Shown: positions 24,052 through 33,339, numbered from the stretch's first letter. The stretch: DNA of 64,000 nt from Paenibacillus abyssi (GCF_014640295.1 NZ_BMGR01000014.1:1-64000), one strand, 5' to 3'. Numbers and translations: made by a program. The notes: a model not told the origin generated them from the sequence alone.

Positions 24052-27000
24052 ATGCGTTTAGTCATCGCAGAGAAAAGAGATCAAGCTAAAAAATTAGCCG
24101 CTCCATTCCCGCATCAAGAAAAAGACGACTGCATCGAGATTAGCCCATGTCCGAACTTTCCAAAAGGCGGGTTTATCACATGGGCAGCTGGGCATCTAAT
24201 TGAGCTTATAGATCCCGAGAAATATGACCCAAAATATGAAACCTGGCGGTTTGAGGATCTGCCGATCATCCCGGACCCATTTAGGCATACAGTCACCAGA
24301 GAAAAGTCCAAACTTTACAACAATATCAAAACGCTCGTACATGATCCTCGTGTGACTGAGATTACGAATGCATGTGACCCCGCGCGCGAAGGGTCTCTGA
24401 TTTGTCATCTCATCCTGAAAGTAGCTGGAAATCAGAAACCAGTAAACCGCCTATGGACCAAATCTCTGACCCCACAGGCCATTAAAAAGGCTTTTGACGC
24501 ACTCATCCCGGAAGAAGAGAAGATTGGCCTTTACTACGAGGCAGAAGCCCGCCAGCGGGCCGACTGGCTTGTAGGGATGAATTTATCGCGGGCTTACACC
24601 CTCAAACTGAAGGAGAAGAAATACAACGGGCATGTATTCTCCGTCGGCCGTGTTCAAACAGCTCTTTTAAGCCTAATCGTGAAGCGCGAACTGGAACGAG
24701 AATCATTTGTATCAACCCCGTTTTGGGAAGTCTATGCAAACTTTGATATGGATGGAGCTACTTACCTCGGTAAATGGTACACCGGCGGTAAAGACCGCAT
24801 CGAATCATACGAGAAAGCCAATGCCCTCGCTACTCACTGTTCTGGCAAACCAGCAACCGTTGAAAAGGTGGACGTGGAGCAAATTGAGGAGCTCCCGCCG
24901 CAATTATTTAGTATGTCATCGATTCAAACAGCGGCAAATAAACGGTATAAATTCTCACCAAAACAAACGGATGCTGTGCTTCAATCGTTGTATTTGGCGG
25001 AATACATCTCCTATCCCAGAACGGATAATCCGTACATAACGGAAGATGATGCACAGCCACTCCCGCTCATCCTCGAGCAGATCGGTAAGCTTCCGCCTTA
25101 TAGCGGCCTCCTACCGGCACCAATGGCAACCCTCATCGGAAATCAGCGTTATGTAAATGCCGATAAGGTTTCAGATCACTATGCGCTATTGCCAACCGAA
25201 AAGGTACCGGATCTGAAATCCCTTAGTGATGATGAACAGAAGATTTATGACATGATCGTAAAAAGACTTATTGCTGCTCATTATGAATCAGCACTTGTGG
25301 AGAAAACTACGATTCATACCTACGTGGATAATCGCTTTTCGTTTAAGACCAGCGGAAAAAGACCGCTTCGCGAGGGATGGCGCACGGTTTATGCGGAAGA
25401 GCAGAAAGAAGATGCTCCAGGTGATGAAGAACTTACGGCAATACCACCAATTCAGGCCCATCAAACGGGCAGGACTCTTGCTGTCGAAACGAAAGAAGGC
25501 AAAACAACCGCTCCGCAGCGGTTCACGGAGGGTGACTTAATTCCCTTAATGATTAGTGCCGGCCGCACGATCGAAGATAAAGAGCTTGTGAGCGCCTTAA
25601 AGGAAGCCAAGGGGCTTGGTACAGAGTCGACCCGCTCCGGGATGATTCAAACTTTGAAGGCGCGAAAGTACATTGAGGTCAAGTCCAATCTGGTATATCC
25701 CACCCGCCTCGGACGGCTCATCATTGAAGCTGTGGGTGAATCTGTCCTGACCAGCGCCGAAATGACTGCTCAGTGGGAAATGCGACTCGCACAAATCGGG
25801 AAAGGCAAAGCAGCTGCAGATGACTTCATAGCAGAGATAAAGAAGTTAACTGCCCAGCTTGTCAGCGAATGTGGTCCCAACGTGTCAAAAATGCCCGATA
25901 ACCGGTGGGAAGACAACGAACTCACCAAAGGCAAAGGCGAACCAAACAAGGGTGAACAGGCAAAGGGCGGCGGCACATCGTCGCCAACCGGAGGCAGCCC
26001 AGGCAGAAAATCAGGACCTGTCAATCTCAATGCGAGCCATGCGGCCGATAACCCAACAAGGGCACCATACGCCGGTCCCGCTTCCGGATCTCCTCCAACG
26101 GCTGGTACCGGAACGCCTGTTGTAAATCCATCAGCTCCAAATGTGTACCTCGGAACATGCCCGGAATGTGCCGCAGGACAAATCGTTGATCGGGGAACCT
26201 TCTATGGTTGCCTTCATTATACGGAAGGCTGTCGCTTTACCTTCAATAAGGTAATCTCCGGTGTGACGATCACACCTGATCTAATCGTCGAGCTGCTGGA
26301 AACTGGGCAAACTCCGCTGATATCCGGGTTCAAAAAACGCGGAAAAGAAAATGAGACGTTTGAGGCCGTCCTTACTATCAAGTCGGGTAAGTTGAGCTGG
26401 AGATTCCCCAACTGGAACGCCATCAAATTGCCCACGAGACTGCTCTTGCCCGATGATGCAGATAAAGAGCTCAGCCAAGAACAGCACAAGCAGATTCGAT
26501 CACTGGAGACAGCCTGCTCGACCCTGAAGCTCCCGGCAAAGGTAGTGAACGTCGTAAACGGTCCAATCATTACCCGGTACGAACTTACTCCGGACGCGAT
26601 GGACATCAACGTGAAACGCTTTGACACGTACAAGGCGAACTTCCAAATGGCTTTACAGGCGGAACGGATTGCAATGCAAATACCGATTCCCGGTACGAAG
26701 CACATCGGTATAGAGGTTCCAAGTCCCACCCCTTATGTGGTGAACCTGCGAAGCCTTCTGGAGAACAAGGAGTTTCTCGCAAAGAAGGAAAGCCTTTCGT
26801 TTCCGGTTGGCACGGATCTGCACGGCAAACCAGTGTTTGCAAACCTCGCCGAAATGCCGCATCTCTTGATTGCGGGAACCACCGGAAGCGGCAAATCCGT
26901 GTGTTTGGGCTCGATCATCGTGAGCCTTCTCTTTGGCAATACACCTGATGAGCTTAAATTCGTGTTCATTGATCCGAAGCGGGTAGAACTCATCGCGTAT

Positions 27001-27588
27001 CAATCCCTGCCGCATCTTATGCTTCCTGTGGTGACCGATATGAACAGGGCGGAGGACGCGCTTATGAAAGTTATCGAGGAAATGGAAAGCCGGTATGAGC
27101 TTTTCAAGGATATGCGCGTCAACAACATCCAGAGCTACAACGAAAAGATCATGCTGGATAATCCGGACAATCCGAAGATGCCTTACCTGGTCGTGGTTAT
27201 CGACGAGTTCGCTTCCCTGATGCTGACGGCAAAAGACAAAGGCATGGAGAATATCGTCATCCGCTTGTCTCAAGAGGCGAGGGCGGCAGGTATTCATATG
27301 GTGCTTGCCACCCAGCGTCCTGTGGCCAAAGTCTTCTCACCTACGATCAAAGCAAATTTGCCCACGAGAATATCCTTCATGGTCACCAGCACGAATGAAT
27401 CAATGGTTATCCTGGACGAGCCAGGTGCGGAAGGGTTGCTTGGGAAAGGCGATATGTATTTCAAATATCGCAATCTCAAGAAGCGTCTCGTTTCACCTTT
27501 CGTGAGTGGTCCGGAGATCAACCGAGTGGTTTCGTACATTCTCATGAAGCAATCCAATCAAAGCGGGCAGCCAATTGCCCCTCATTGA
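24052..27588 (+). CDS. Topoisomerase III fused to an FtsK/SpoIIIE translocase
   Basis: One uninterrupted frame of 1178 residues. Residues 1-600 are a type IA topoisomerase of the TopB kind: Toprim with 'IAEK' (Glu6) and 'DPAREG' (Asp109-Glu113), and the active-site tyrosine in 'ISYPRTD' (Tyr321). Residues 610-695 are a G/P/K-rich linker. A four-cysteine zinc ribbon begins 'GTCPEC' (701-706). From about 830 comes an FtsK/SpoIIIE motor: 'YELTP', Walker A GTTGSGKS (942-949), Walker B 'VVVIDEF' (Asp1051), 'ATQRP'. No C-terminal KOPS/SRS-reading winged helix is present. The motor would pump dsDNA while the topoisomerase passes or decatenates strands, perhaps resolving element copies. Strong AAGGAGG site. 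Confidence 0.93.
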   Translation: MRLVIAEKRDQAKKLAAPFPHQEKDDCIEISPCPNFPKGGFITWAAGHLIELIDPEKYDPKYETWRFEDLPIIPDPFRHTVTREKSKLYNNIKTLVHDPRVTEITNACDPAREGSLICHLILKVAGNQKPVNRLWTKSLTPQAIKKAFDALIPEEEKIGLYYEAEARQRADWLVGMNLSRAYTLKLKEKKYNGHVFSVGRVQTALLSLIVKRELERESFVSTPFWEVYANFDMDGATYLGKWYTGGKDRIESYEKANALATHCSGKPATVEKVDVEQIEELPPQLFSMSSIQTAANKRYKFSPKQTDAVLQSLYLAEYISYPRTDNPYITEDDAQPLPLILEQIGKLPPYSGLLPAPMATLIGNQRYVNADKVSDHYALLPTEKVPDLKSLSDDEQKIYDMIVKRLIAAHYESALVEKTTIHTYVDNRFSFKTSGKRPLREGWRTVYAEEQKEDAPGDEELTAIPPIQAHQTGRTLAVETKEGKTTAPQRFTEGDLIPLMISAGRTIEDKELVSALKEAKGLGTESTRSGMIQTLKARKYIEVKSNLVYPTRLGRLIIEAVGESVLTSAEMTAQWEMRLAQIGKGKAAADDFIAEIKKLTAQLVSECGPNVSKMPDNRWEDNELTKGKGEPNKGEQAKGGGTSSPTGGSPGRKSGPVNLNASHAADNPTRAPYAGPASGSPPTAGTGTPVVNPSAPNVYLGTCPECAAGQIVDRGTFYGCLHYTEGCRFTFNKVISGVTITPDLIVELLETGQTPLISGFKKRGKENETFEAVLTIKSGKLSWRFPNWNAIKLPTRLLLPDDADKELSQEQHKQIRSLETACSTLKLPAKVVNVVNGPIITRYELTPDAMDINVKRFDTYKANFQMALQAERIAMQIPIPGTKHIGIEVPSPTPYVVNLRSLLENKEFLAKKESLSFPVGTDLHGKPVFANLAEMPHLLIAGTTGSGKSVCLGSIIVSLLFGNTPDELKFVFIDPKRVELIAYQSLPHLMLPVVTDMNRAEDALMKVIEEMESRYELFKDMRVNNIQSYNEKIMLDNPDNPKMPYLVVVIDEFASLMLTAKDKGMENIVIRLSQEARAAGIHMVLATQRPVAKVFSPTIKANLPTRISFMVTSTNESMVILDEPGAEGLLGKGDMYFKYRNLKKRLVSPFVSGPEINRVVSYILMKQSNQSGQPIAPH

Positions 27589-27657
27589 AAGTTGCAGCTT
27601 GCCGGGCGCCTGCCTGATAATGAAGGCACTTAACCCCCAATCTGAGGAGGATGAAAG

Positions 27658-27993
27658 ATGAATAATGGAATTGATTTTTCAAAATACCCTGTCGCGCAGC
27701 AGATCATAGAAGAGACGGAATTACAGGACGAGATTCACGAATACCCGATGATTATGATGGGGAAGGACGAGACTGCTGTGAATATGGCCGAAATGCTGTT
27801 GCTCTGTAAGGCGGCAATGGCCATCTCCATACCACTACGCCAGAGGTCAAAGGTAAGCTCGAACTACTATCTCAATCAAATCAGAAATAAAGCGCACGTT
27901 CTCGCCCAGTCGGAGGCATTACGCGAGTATGGTTTATCTTTTGAGGATCTGGACCACATGGTTCCCCATCAAAATAGCTTGTTCGGAACTTAG
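27658..27993 (+). CDS. Helical protein of unknown function
   Basis: 111 residues after GGAGGATG. Acidic N-terminus, central hydrophobic helix 'AEMLLLCKAAMAISIPL', basic helix then an acidic end. Likely co-transcribed with topB-ftsK (69-bp gap) and ended by the next terminator. No family. Confidence 0.6.
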   Translation: MNNGIDFSKYPVAQQIIEETELQDEIHEYPMIMMGKDETAVNMAEMLLLCKAAMAISIPLRQRSKVSSNYYLNQIRNKAHVLAQSEALREYGLSFEDLDHMVPHQNSLFGT

Positions 27994-28006
27994 TAGATAC
28001 GGAGAG

Positions 28007-28037
28007 AAGGGAGCGTACCAGACGTTCCTTTTTCTTA
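28007..28037 (+). terminator. Intrinsic terminator
   Basis: AAGGGAGCGT-ACCAG-ACGTTCCTT followed by Ts, after the 111-residue gene. Confidence 0.75.
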
Positions 28038-28117
28038 TATTTTAAGGAATTTGAAGAATTTGTTTGATATAATATAGTTCACAAGTCCTTGTTTCAACTA
28101 TTGGGGGGCAAAAGAAC

Positions 28118-29515
28118 ATGAAGAGACGGGTTATGACCGGTGAAGGGCCCCAATACGATCCAGAGAAGGTAGGAGAAGCGATTAGGCAGATGCGAAATCT
28201 AGCAAATCTGACCTTATCCGCGTTGTCGGGCAAGATAGGCATTCCCCAATCGAAACTGAGCTATATTGAGACCGGTAAGTATAAAAAGGTCCACAACAAA
28301 GATATTGAACGAATAGCAGCTGGTTTAAAATGTAAAGTGGATAGCCTATTAAACCAATCCACACTCAAAGACAACCCGCAAGACGAAAAAATCGCGATGG
28401 ATATTGACACCATCCGTAGTTATTTGTTGCTTGCCCGCAATAAAGAAGTGGCTGCAATGATACAGAAGCTTGAGGCTGAGGTTAACACTGAAAGCATTTA
28501 TTACCCACTGCTCCTAAAAGTTAAAGGGGATTACTTTCGTAACATAGGGGATCAGAAAAATGCACTTCGATATTATGATCGCTTGGAATCAATGGCACAA
28601 ACCACAGAAGAAAAAATAACGAAGAAGCCAATATTAGAAGCGATCATTGCATCGATCAGCACCATTTATGAAGCGGGAGATTACATTAAAGCAATTCGTA
28701 AAAGCCTTAACCTCATAGACGCTTTTAATAAATCGGCTGTTGATGAATGGGACTTGGCTCGCGAGAAATACGCCACATACGCAAATCTCGCTCTTTTTTA
28801 TCTGGCCACTTCGGAAATTGGAAGTGCTAAAGCCGCAGCGCAAAAAGCATTCGATATCGCTAAGAGCCACGACACGGGTCTGCTTGCCCACATCCAGTAT
28901 CTTTATGCACTCATTTTATTTCTCAACGAAGAATACAAAGAATCCGAGCGTAACTTAATGGAAGCCATCCGAGAGTTCAGGTTCCGTAAAAATACGCGCC
29001 TACTCACAAAAGCATTACTGGCCCAACACGCTTTTTTCTACACCCAGCCCGATAAGTACAGTAACATCCTCACCGTACTGGAACAGATCGTTCTCGATGG
29101 AGCAGATCCTTGTGGAGAAACCTGCAAACGGAATCCCCTCTATCATGATATTTGGAATACTGCTATTGAACGGCATATATCTGCAGGTAGCATAGAGAAG
29201 GCGAAAACACTCCTGGACCGAATGTATGCGCTTGAACATAACAATATCAAAACCAGTTACCTTATGGCTAAATGGTACGAAGCCCAAAACGATCATGACC
29301 AATACATCCAGTACCTTCGGAGAGCGATAGAAGAAGCGGAAGCTGGCCGATCCGGTGTCACTCCGCATGAACAAGGTCACTACATGCTCGAATACTTAGC
29401 CAATCTCGTCCCGACGGAGAAACAACTTATCACAAAAGCTAAAAATAGTTTTCAATCGAACCCACCGTTTGTAGCTACCGTCATAAAGGATCTCCTAACT
29501 GCACCCATATCCTAA
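28118..29515 (+). CDS. RRNPP-like regulator (XRE HTH plus TPR repeats)
   Basis: 465 residues. N-terminal XRE helix-turn-helix (about 20-75: 'LSALSGKIGIPQSKLSYIETG') followed by about 350 residues of helical TPR-like pairs ('YYDRLESMAQ', 'ALFYLATSEIGSAKAAAQKAFDIA'). This is the plan of peptide-sensing RRNPP regulators (PlcR, Rgg, AimR, Rap relatives). An extended -10 TGATATAAT is at 28065-28073. No short exported peptide gene was found directly downstream, where a terminator follows within 10 bp. It may control transfer or respond to host density; the ligand is unknown. Confidence 0.8.
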   Translation: MKRRVMTGEGPQYDPEKVGEAIRQMRNLANLTLSALSGKIGIPQSKLSYIETGKYKKVHNKDIERIAAGLKCKVDSLLNQSTLKDNPQDEKIAMDIDTIRSYLLLARNKEVAAMIQKLEAEVNTESIYYPLLLKVKGDYFRNIGDQKNALRYYDRLESMAQTTEEKITKKPILEAIIASISTIYEAGDYIKAIRKSLNLIDAFNKSAVDEWDLAREKYATYANLALFYLATSEIGSAKAAAQKAFDIAKSHDTGLLAHIQYLYALILFLNEEYKESERNLMEAIREFRFRKNTRLLTKALLAQHAFFYTQPDKYSNILTVLEQIVLDGADPCGETCKRNPLYHDIWNTAIERHISAGSIEKAKTLLDRMYALEHNNIKTSYLMAKWYEAQNDHDQYIQYLRRAIEEAEAGRSGVTPHEQGHYMLEYLANLVPTEKQLITKAKNSFQSNPPFVATVIKDLLTAPIS

Positions 29516-29522
29516 AAACAAA

Positions 29523-29552
29523 GACCTCCCGGCTATGGCTAGGAGGTTTTTT
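29523..29552 (+). terminator. Intrinsic terminator
   Basis: GACCTCC...GGAGGTTTTTT directly after the RRNPP-like gene. Confidence 0.85.
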
Positions 29553-29557
29553 GGTAT

Positions 29558-30175
29558 TCAATACGAATGCGATAAGGCGGCATGAATCACAGGCTTACTG
29601 TTTAATATGTAATCGGCGAAAACCTGGGCGATTACGGGATCATATTGTGTCCCGGCGTTATGCAACAGCTCTCTGGCTGCCTCACATTTATCTCGAGCAT
29701 AACGATACGAACGGTTAGTTGTCATGGCGTCAAAGCCATCAGCTACGGCGACGATGCGAGCAGCTAATAATAGCTGATCACCCTTCAGCCCGTGAGGATA
29801 TCCCTTTCCATCAAAGCGCTCATGATGATGCAGTACAACGTCGGTTATTCCCCGTTCATTAAACTGCACCTCATCCCGCAACAAGCTGTATCCGATCGTT
29901 GTATGCTCTTTCATAACTACCCATTCGTCTGCAGATAGGCGGCCGTTCTTGTTCAGAATTGATTCCGGCACGCCAGCCTTGCCGATATCATGCAGCAGAG
30001 CACCCAGGTAAAGGTTGAATTTTTCTTCCTCATTCAGTCCGAGCAGCTCGCCGATCATATAGGAGTAGGCGGCCACATTCTTTGAGTGAGACCATGTGTA
30101 AGGATCTCGGACATTAATGATCTTGGCGAAGGCCAAGACGTAATCGAAAAATAGGTCCTGAAGATTACACATCAT
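29558..30175 (-). CDS. HD-GYP domain phosphodiesterase
   Basis: Start at ATG 30175 behind GGAGGAGG; the longer frame from 30241 lacks a site. 205 residues: 'SHSKNV', 'LLHDIGK' (the HD pair), 'VVLHHHERFDGKGYP' (the GYP motif) and 'RIVAVADGFDAMTT'. These are the metal ligands and signature of c-di-GMP hydrolysing HD-GYP enzymes. No sensor domain is attached. It may lower c-di-GMP in the host and so affect motility, biofilm or transfer. Co-transcribed with the membrane protein upstream. Confidence 0.9.
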   Translation of the reverse strand: MMCNLQDLFFDYVLAFAKIINVRDPYTWSHSKNVAAYSYMIGELLGLNEEEKFNLYLGALLHDIGKAGVPESILNKNGRLSADEWVVMKEHTTIGYSLLRDEVQFNERGITDVVLHHHERFDGKGYPHGLKGDQLLLAARIVAVADGFDAMTTNRSYRYARDKCEAARELLHNAGTQYDPVIAQVFADYILNSKPVIHAALSHSY

Positions 30176-30194
30176 TTGCCTCCTCCGCAATGAG

Positions 30195-30479
30195 TTAAGA
30201 TTTTTCCCGCTTCCGCCTCCATGATTGTGTGATCCATACAATCACGCCGATAATGACCATTGGCCACACGATAAACACTTGACTGAGCATGAAGAAAATT
30301 CCGTTTAAAGCAAAACCCTTAGTTTCTTGCGGCGTATCCCACAGAAACATCACCCATGTAATGATCGTTCCGATCAAAAGCAATATATATGGAAGTCGGT
30401 AATTACGTTGTTTGGCGGCATAGGTGCCATATGTGTAAGCCAGGGCAAAAATCAGAAATACTATCGTTGTTGGGTCCAT
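30195..30479 (-). CDS. 94-residue membrane protein
   Basis: Three hydrophobic helices (about 4-22, 29-48, 60-84) and a basic end 'WRRKREKS'. A 15-residue ORF (30461-30508, minus) with a good AAAGGAG site overlaps its start and may couple translation. It is the first full gene after leader copy 7 and is followed by the HD-GYP gene. Confidence 0.65.
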   Translation of the reverse strand: MDPTTIVFLIFALAYTYGTYAAKQRNYRLPYILLLIGTIITWVMFLWDTPQETKGFALNGIFFMLSQVFIVWPMVIIGVIVWITQSWRRKREKS

Positions 30480-30508
30480 GAACTTTTGTTCACCGCTTTT
30501 CCGATCAT
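30461..30508 (-). CDS. 15-residue leader peptide candidate
   Basis: ATG 30508 with AAAGGAG at ideal spacing; stop inside the next gene. It is the only ORF here with a strong site, so ribosomes probably reach the membrane-protein start through it. Confidence 0.4.
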   Translation of the reverse strand: MIGKAVNKSSWTQQR

Positions 30509-30525
30509 TTCTTATCTCCTTTTAG

Positions 30526-30625
30526 CAAAAAAAGCACGCGAAACCCAGACCATAACGGTCCGAGCATCGGTGCTTCCGCTGCCCAAAAGTATTATTTATC
30601 ATGTTAAATCTGCAGTACGATTTTA
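30526..30625 (-). promoter_or_regulatory. Promoter plus GGAAGCAC leader hairpin (copy 7, minus)
   Basis: Extended -10 TGATAAAAT on the minus strand (plus 30620-30625), 42 nt to GGAAGCACC (plus 30569-30577). AAGCAC...GTGCTT outer stem with an inner GGACC-GTTAT-GGTCT stem, then TTTTTTT (plus 30527-30533). Confidence 0.72.
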
Positions 30626-30658
30626 TCATGACTGCTTTGTTTGAACCAAACAAAATTA

Positions 30659-30764
30659 TTGACACAATTCCCCATTGACCGGATAATAAAGGTAACTAAA
30701 TGAATCGTAATCGACCAGAGAAGCACTCAGGTTGGGGGATTTCCCCTGCCTGAGTGCTTTTTTT
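30659..30764 (+). promoter_or_regulatory. Promoter plus GAAGCAC leader hairpin (copy 8)
   Basis: TTGACA (30659-30664), 17-bp spacer, GATAAT (30682-30687). GAAGCAC at 30720. AAGCACTCAGG pairs with CCTGAGTGCTT, inner GGGG-ATTT-CCCC, then seven Ts. Divergent partner of copy 7. Confidence 0.8.
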
Positions 30765-30847
30765 CGTTAAAATACGGTTCCTCAAAAATGAGACCCACAA
30801 TGAAAGATGCTACGATAAAACTTAATTGGACTAAGGGAGGATTAATC

Positions 30848-31291
30848 ATGATCAATCTTCGACCACTTGAAGCTGAAATTATCGAGGCCATAAAAGCCGG
30901 CCAGGAGTTAGTTAATATCCGTAAGCAAGTTCAAAAGGCGCCGCGTTATTTTAGAAACACGATTACACGCATGGTTGAGCTCGGTGTGCTTGAGAAAATC
31001 GAAAAAGGCATGTACGCTGTAAAAGTGGAGAAATACTCGGTCCGGCCTGACGGTGAGGTTATTGAAGAACGCAAACGGAAGACCAGAAGCACAATGATGC
31101 CAATCATTCCGGATGTTGCCCCTACCGCAATCGAGCTGATCCGCGCAAATTATCACAAGATGCTTCGTACCCCTCTCCTCAAGTTACTTCGGAATAACGG
31201 GTTTCCGATGAACAAATTTGAGCTGAACCTTCTCATCATGAAAGAAGGCATCTCCGGCAGCGCTCTCGAAGCAGATCAGGAGACAGCCTAA
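30848..31291 (+). CDS. Winged-helix DNA-binding protein
   Basis: Start at ATG 30848 behind GGGAGG. 147 residues. An N-terminal HTH/winged helix ('LRPLEAEIIEAIKAGQ...TRMVELGVLEKIEKGMYAV') is followed by a basic linker ('ERKRKTRST') and a helical C-terminal domain. Looks like a regulator of the element, itself under a GAAGCAC leader. Confidence 0.65.
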   Translation: MINLRPLEAEIIEAIKAGQELVNIRKQVQKAPRYFRNTITRMVELGVLEKIEKGMYAVKVEKYSVRPDGEVIEERKRKTRSTMMPIIPDVAPTAIELIRANYHKMLRTPLLKLLRNNGFPMNKFELNLLIMKEGISGSALEADQETA

Positions 31292-31353
31292 AGGCTGAGG
31301 AGGGTTTAGTGAGCGGGCCGTTCCGGTGAAAGTGAATTCCTGGGGGGAAAAAG

Positions 31354-32076
31354 ATGCAAGAACCGATAGACCGCAGCGGGGGTAAGCGAATAGATATTTT
31401 AGATTTCAAGAAAATCGATGCTGTTCTTCCGGACGGTGACCTATCAGACGTTGAAATATATCTTCGCTCCCTGACCCTTGATGCCGATAGGAACTTACGC
31501 ATCTTCGAAAGAGCGGGCATAAAGAAGATTCATCTTACCAAACACGCGAAGGACCGGTGGGATAGCCGCGTCGGGCCGGCAAACATAGAAGAAGCAGATC
31601 TGACCGAGCGAATCACCACAATGAGTTTAGATCTCGGGCGGATTGAGCTGCTCTCCAAGGAATGCGGGCTAATCGACAACGACATCGTGTTTATCTATGA
31701 AAAGCATAACGATCAAATGAACATCGTGACTTTCTACGGAAGAATTAGTCATAGGCCGGCACTCCATGATGTGAAGCAACTCAAAATATTCAATTACAAG
31801 GAGCTCGACGACGCTAATTTTGAACTCACCCGAAATGAACTGAACGAACAGATACTTCCACCGGTTCCGCAAAAGCGGTTGAAATACAAAGGTTCATTCG
31901 TGCTTTATACGCTGGATGCTTATGCTAATCAAACGGATGCCATTTTCCATCTTACTGAAGTGTCCCCCCAAGGCAGCGGACAATCTTACTTTAGGTTGCG
32001 TGACACCGACATACGTTTGAGCAAAAGTACCGTAAAGGCTTTACGGTATTTGGGATATGGAAGAACGCAGAAATAG
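31354..32076 (+). CDS. Protein of unknown function with an H-x-R-W motif
   Basis: 240 residues from ATG 31354 (GGGGG upstream). 'LTKHAKDRWDSRVG' followed later by 'DIVFIYEKHNDQMNIVTFYGR' resembles the small RelE/BrnT-like or DUF4258-like beta folds ('HA..R...R'). The assignment is weak. The C-terminal part is beta-rich. A perfect 10+1+10 palindrome lies in its last codons (32028-32048). Confidence 0.55.
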   Translation: MQEPIDRSGGKRIDILDFKKIDAVLPDGDLSDVEIYLRSLTLDADRNLRIFERAGIKKIHLTKHAKDRWDSRVGPANIEEADLTERITTMSLDLGRIELLSKECGLIDNDIVFIYEKHNDQMNIVTFYGRISHRPALHDVKQLKIFNYKELDDANFELTRNELNEQILPPVPQKRLKYKGSFVLYTLDAYANQTDAIFHLTEVSPQGSGQSYFRLRDTDIRLSKSTVKALRYLGYGRTQK

Positions 32077-32111
32077 CTGGCACCCACTTAAGGTTGCCGC
32101 TATTTTTTTTC
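32028..32111 (+). promoter_or_regulatory. Palindrome and terminator between two genes
   Basis: TACCGTAAAG-G-CTTTACGGTA at 32028-32048 is a perfect inverted repeat inside the coding end. TAGC-T-GGCA...TTGCC-GCTA plus eight Ts (32074-32110) is an intrinsic terminator overlapping the stop codon. The palindrome may be an operator or a processing hairpin. Confidence 0.6.
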
Positions 32112-32149
32112 AAAGGTCAAATCTTGAGAAATGCGGTGAAGACGTGCAA

Positions 32150-32650
32150 ATGATAAAAGGCAAAACGGAGACTGTTCAGAAGGAATTGGAAGAATATTAT
32201 ACGAGCATTAAAGGAATAGTCCTTTTCCGCACGGGGCGAAGCGAATCAATAACCTATCCGAAATACAATATGCTGCACACGGCTCAGTCCATCAATATCT
32301 GCTTCACCGGTGAAAGCATGCACCAGATGACCCTTTTCCATAACAAACAAACAGGAGAGGCATGCGCCTTTATCCTCGGAGGTGAAATTGATATACCGCG
32401 AATTATGAATGCAGCTGGCGAAGCCGTACTAACCATCTATGGCGAATATGGATTTAGAGCCTGCAGAGCAGTCCTTATGTCTTTCGGTAAGCACCTGGAA
32501 GATGCTTTGGGCGAATTCGCAATGAAGTCAGAGCAACAGCAAAGTACAGACGACTTGGCGGTAAATATCCGAATTGACGAGCTTGAGGCGCTCCAGAACG
32601 TTGACTGGATCGAAGACATTCTCTTGAAGGGCACCGATACGGAGGAATGA
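32150..32650 (+). CDS. Protein of unknown function
   Basis: The start is ATG 32150 (GTG 32144 possible), because earlier in-frame codons lie within the terminator. 166 residues: helical start, a beta-rich middle ('GIVLFRTGRSESITY', 'INICFTGESMHQMTLF'), and an acidic C-terminus ending 'LLKGTDTEE'. No family. Confidence 0.55.
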   Translation: MIKGKTETVQKELEEYYTSIKGIVLFRTGRSESITYPKYNMLHTAQSINICFTGESMHQMTLFHNKQTGEACAFILGGEIDIPRIMNAAGEAVLTIYGEYGFRACRAVLMSFGKHLEDALGEFAMKSEQQQSTDDLAVNIRIDELEALQNVDWIEDILLKGTDTEE

Positions 32651-32697
32651 CTATAGAAAAATAGCCCCTTTCATTTTGTTCGAGACCCCTCTGCTGG

Positions 32698-33327
32698 TGA
32701 TATACTGACTTCACATTCAACCCGGTAGGAGGAGTCAGATACATGTTCCTGGACAATATCACAGTTAAGCCCTCTCAGCCCTGTTTCACTCGATTTCAAG
32801 GTGATCTGCTTTTCCAAGAGGCGGCAGCCCATGTTCAACAGAAACGGAAGGTCTTTATCGATTTTTCCGGCATCCACACATTAAGTCCTTCCTTCTTCAT
32901 CGGTCTATTTGGCGAAATGTCCATTGAACAAATGAAGGCCATTATGGTAATTAATTTGGAGGACGCTGGCTGGGCAATCATGCGGCGAGTGGTAAAAGAG
33001 GCCATCGAAGGTACTCGCAACTTTCAGAGGGGCTTTTTTCAAGCGGTGAAGGCCAACGGCCATCTGAACCCGCTTCTCCACGATAACGGTGTACTGCGTG
33101 TCTATACCAGGAATGGAACGTCCGAATGGTCCAAATCAACCTTATCGGCACAAGAGGTGTCTCCTGAAGAATACGATCGGCTCATCATGGAGTACCACGC
33201 CATCAAACAAGCTGCAGTTGAGAAGAGTCAACAGCGATCCACTCAAGGCATGCGGTGCGATCGGTGCGGGCATCCATTCAGCACAATTATCGGAAAGCGG
33301 AAGCACAAATGCATGGCGTCTGCGTAG
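32698..33327 (+). CDS. STAS-like DUF4325 protein with C-terminal zinc motif
   Basis: CDS 32743-33327 (194 residues); extended -10 TGATATACT at 32698-32706 and GGAGG upstream. 'KRKVFIDFSGIHTLSPSFFIGLFG' region (about residues 34-57) matches the STAS-like DUF4325 pattern (DFsgv..vt.SF...l.g). The C-terminus has 'CDRCGHPF' followed by 'HKC', a probable zinc finger. DUF4325 proteins are often partners of histidine-kinase-like ATPases, but none is adjacent. Confidence 0.65.
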
Positions 33328-33339
33328 GGGAGGCATATT

